64,000 nucleotides of DNA from Bradyrhizobium archetypum (GTDB taxonomy: Bacteria; Pseudomonadota; Alphaproteobacteria; Rhizobiales; Xanthobacteraceae): contig NZ_JAAVLW010000012.1 in assembly GCF_013114835.1 (NCBI RefSeq), positions 1 through 64,000 on the forward strand, in the 5' to 3' direction. A program made the translations under genes and the position numbers. Of the stretch, positions 63,450-64,000 are shown piece by piece. The notes under the pieces are model-generated. The model worked only from the letters and a program-made list of their open reading frames with translations. It was not told where the DNA came from and did no database searches. Positions within the stretch are counted from its first letter, which is position 1. Each line of letters begins with the position of its first letter.

Positions 63450-64000
63450 TTACCGCCCACCCGAGACATCAAGGATGGCGCTGGTGACGTAGGATGCCTC
63501 GTCGGAGATCAGCCAGACGATGGCATTGGCGATTTCTTCCGCGGAGCCGACGCGCTTCATCGGCACCAGATGCGCGAGCCGATGCGCGCGATCAGGCTCG
63601 CCGCCCGCGGCATGGATTTCCGTGTCAATCAGCCCGGGCCGGATGCCTGCGACGCGGATGCCTTCGCCCGCGACTTCATAGCCAAGTCCGATCGTGAAGG
63701 AATCGATCGCGCCCTTGGAGGCGGCGTAATCGACATAGGTGTTCGGCGCGCCGAGCCTGGCTGCGACCGAGGAAAGATTGACGATGACGCCGCCCTTGCC
63801 GCCGTGCCTGGTCGACATGCGCTTCACCGCCTCGCGCGCGCACAAGATGCTGCCGGTGACGTTGACCGCCATCATCTGCTGGATCCGCTCGGCCGACATC
63901 TCGTCGACCCGCACGCCACTCTTGCCGAGGATGCCGGCATTGTTGACCAGCGCGCCGAGCGTTCCGAATTCGTCGGCCGCCTTGAACAGCGCGAGAATAT
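63450..64000 (-). CDS. Short-chain dehydrogenase/reductase, N-terminus outside window
   Basis: The last 183 residues of a classical SDR; the cofactor-binding TGxxxGIG segment lies beyond the right edge. Visible: 'LGALVNNAGILG' (NNAG motif), catalytic Ser in 'VIVNLSSVAARLG', Tyr and Lys in 'YVDYAASKGAID', 'PGLIDTEIHA', and the end 'YVTSAILDVSGGR'. NAD(P)-dependent alcohol/ketone oxidoreductase of unknown substrate; looks like a 3-oxoacyl-ACP reductase-like FabG paralogue. Same strand as lpdA, 35-bp gap. Confidence 0.92.
   Translation of the reverse strand, partial: ILALFKAADEFGTLGALVNNAGILGKSGVRVDEMSAERIQQMMAVNVTGSILCAREAVKRMSTRHGGKGGVIVNLSSVAARLGAPNTYVDYAASKGAIDSFTIGLGYEVAGEGIRVAGIRPGLIDTEIHAAGGEPDRAHRLAHLVPMKRVGSAEEIANAIVWLISDEASYVTSAILDVSGGR

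Overview
The window looks like the chromosome of a Bradyrhizobium-type alphaproteobacterium (Nitrobacteraceae; Rhodopseudomonas and Nitrobacter are alternatives). Reasons: high GC, a very long flagellin carrying internal repeats, a CheA with an attached receiver, a ROSE RNA thermometer in front of an Hsp20 gene, the order rplU-rpmA-...-obgE-proB-proA-nadD-rsfS-rlmH, an atpHAGDC operon, and REP-like palindromes of the kind seen in bradyrhizobia. All assignments come from reading the sequence; no database search was run.

Layout. 1-8.5 kb is motility and chemotaxis: cheW (cut by the left edge), a cheA hybrid, a 759-residue flagellin, a single-domain response regulator, a Crp/Fnr regulator and cheY. 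8.7-17 kb is mixed: an aldo/keto reductase-MFS operon divergent from a LysR gene, a LuxR-type regulator with a kinase-like N-terminus, exported small proteins, a GH3 hexosaminidase and a beta-lactamase-like hydrolase. 17.2-21.1 kb is a Sel1 protein plus a DevB/DevC/DevA-type ABC exporter operon. 21.1-31.2 kb is lower in GC by eye, holds unusual genes (a HExxxH protease, a P-loop protein, a cyclase-ATPase-repeat regulator, a Bug receptor), and is bounded by an 18-bp direct repeat of the 3' end of tRNA-Ser(CGA). I read it as a small genomic island. 31.6-47.2 kb is core housekeeping: a sugar kinase-like ROK protein, L21/L27, ObgE, proline and NAD synthesis, ribosome silencing and methylation, then the envelope group EnvC-like, CtpA and divergent deacetylase, and two RppH-type Nudix genes. 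47.4-50.5 kb is a stress cluster (two Hsp20 genes, a conserved small protein, a Deg protease). 50.7-55.7 kb is the F1 ATP synthase operon, and the right end carries rlpA, priA, xerC, two membrane proteins, lpdA and a partial SDR gene.

The two strongest new observations are these. First, a repeated palindrome, CCGTA-N4-TACGG, occurs five times, always intergenic and each time upstream of a gene in the 3-13.2 kb segment: cheA, flagellin, cheY, a small unknown gene and the LuxR-type gene. This suggests a local motility regulon whose regulator may be the LuxR-type protein. Second, the tRNA-Ser-bounded island of about 10 kb has no visible integrase. Also notable are a ROK protein whose two halves are in swapped order (apparent circular permutation) and a 17-bp tandem duplication across the rlmH start.
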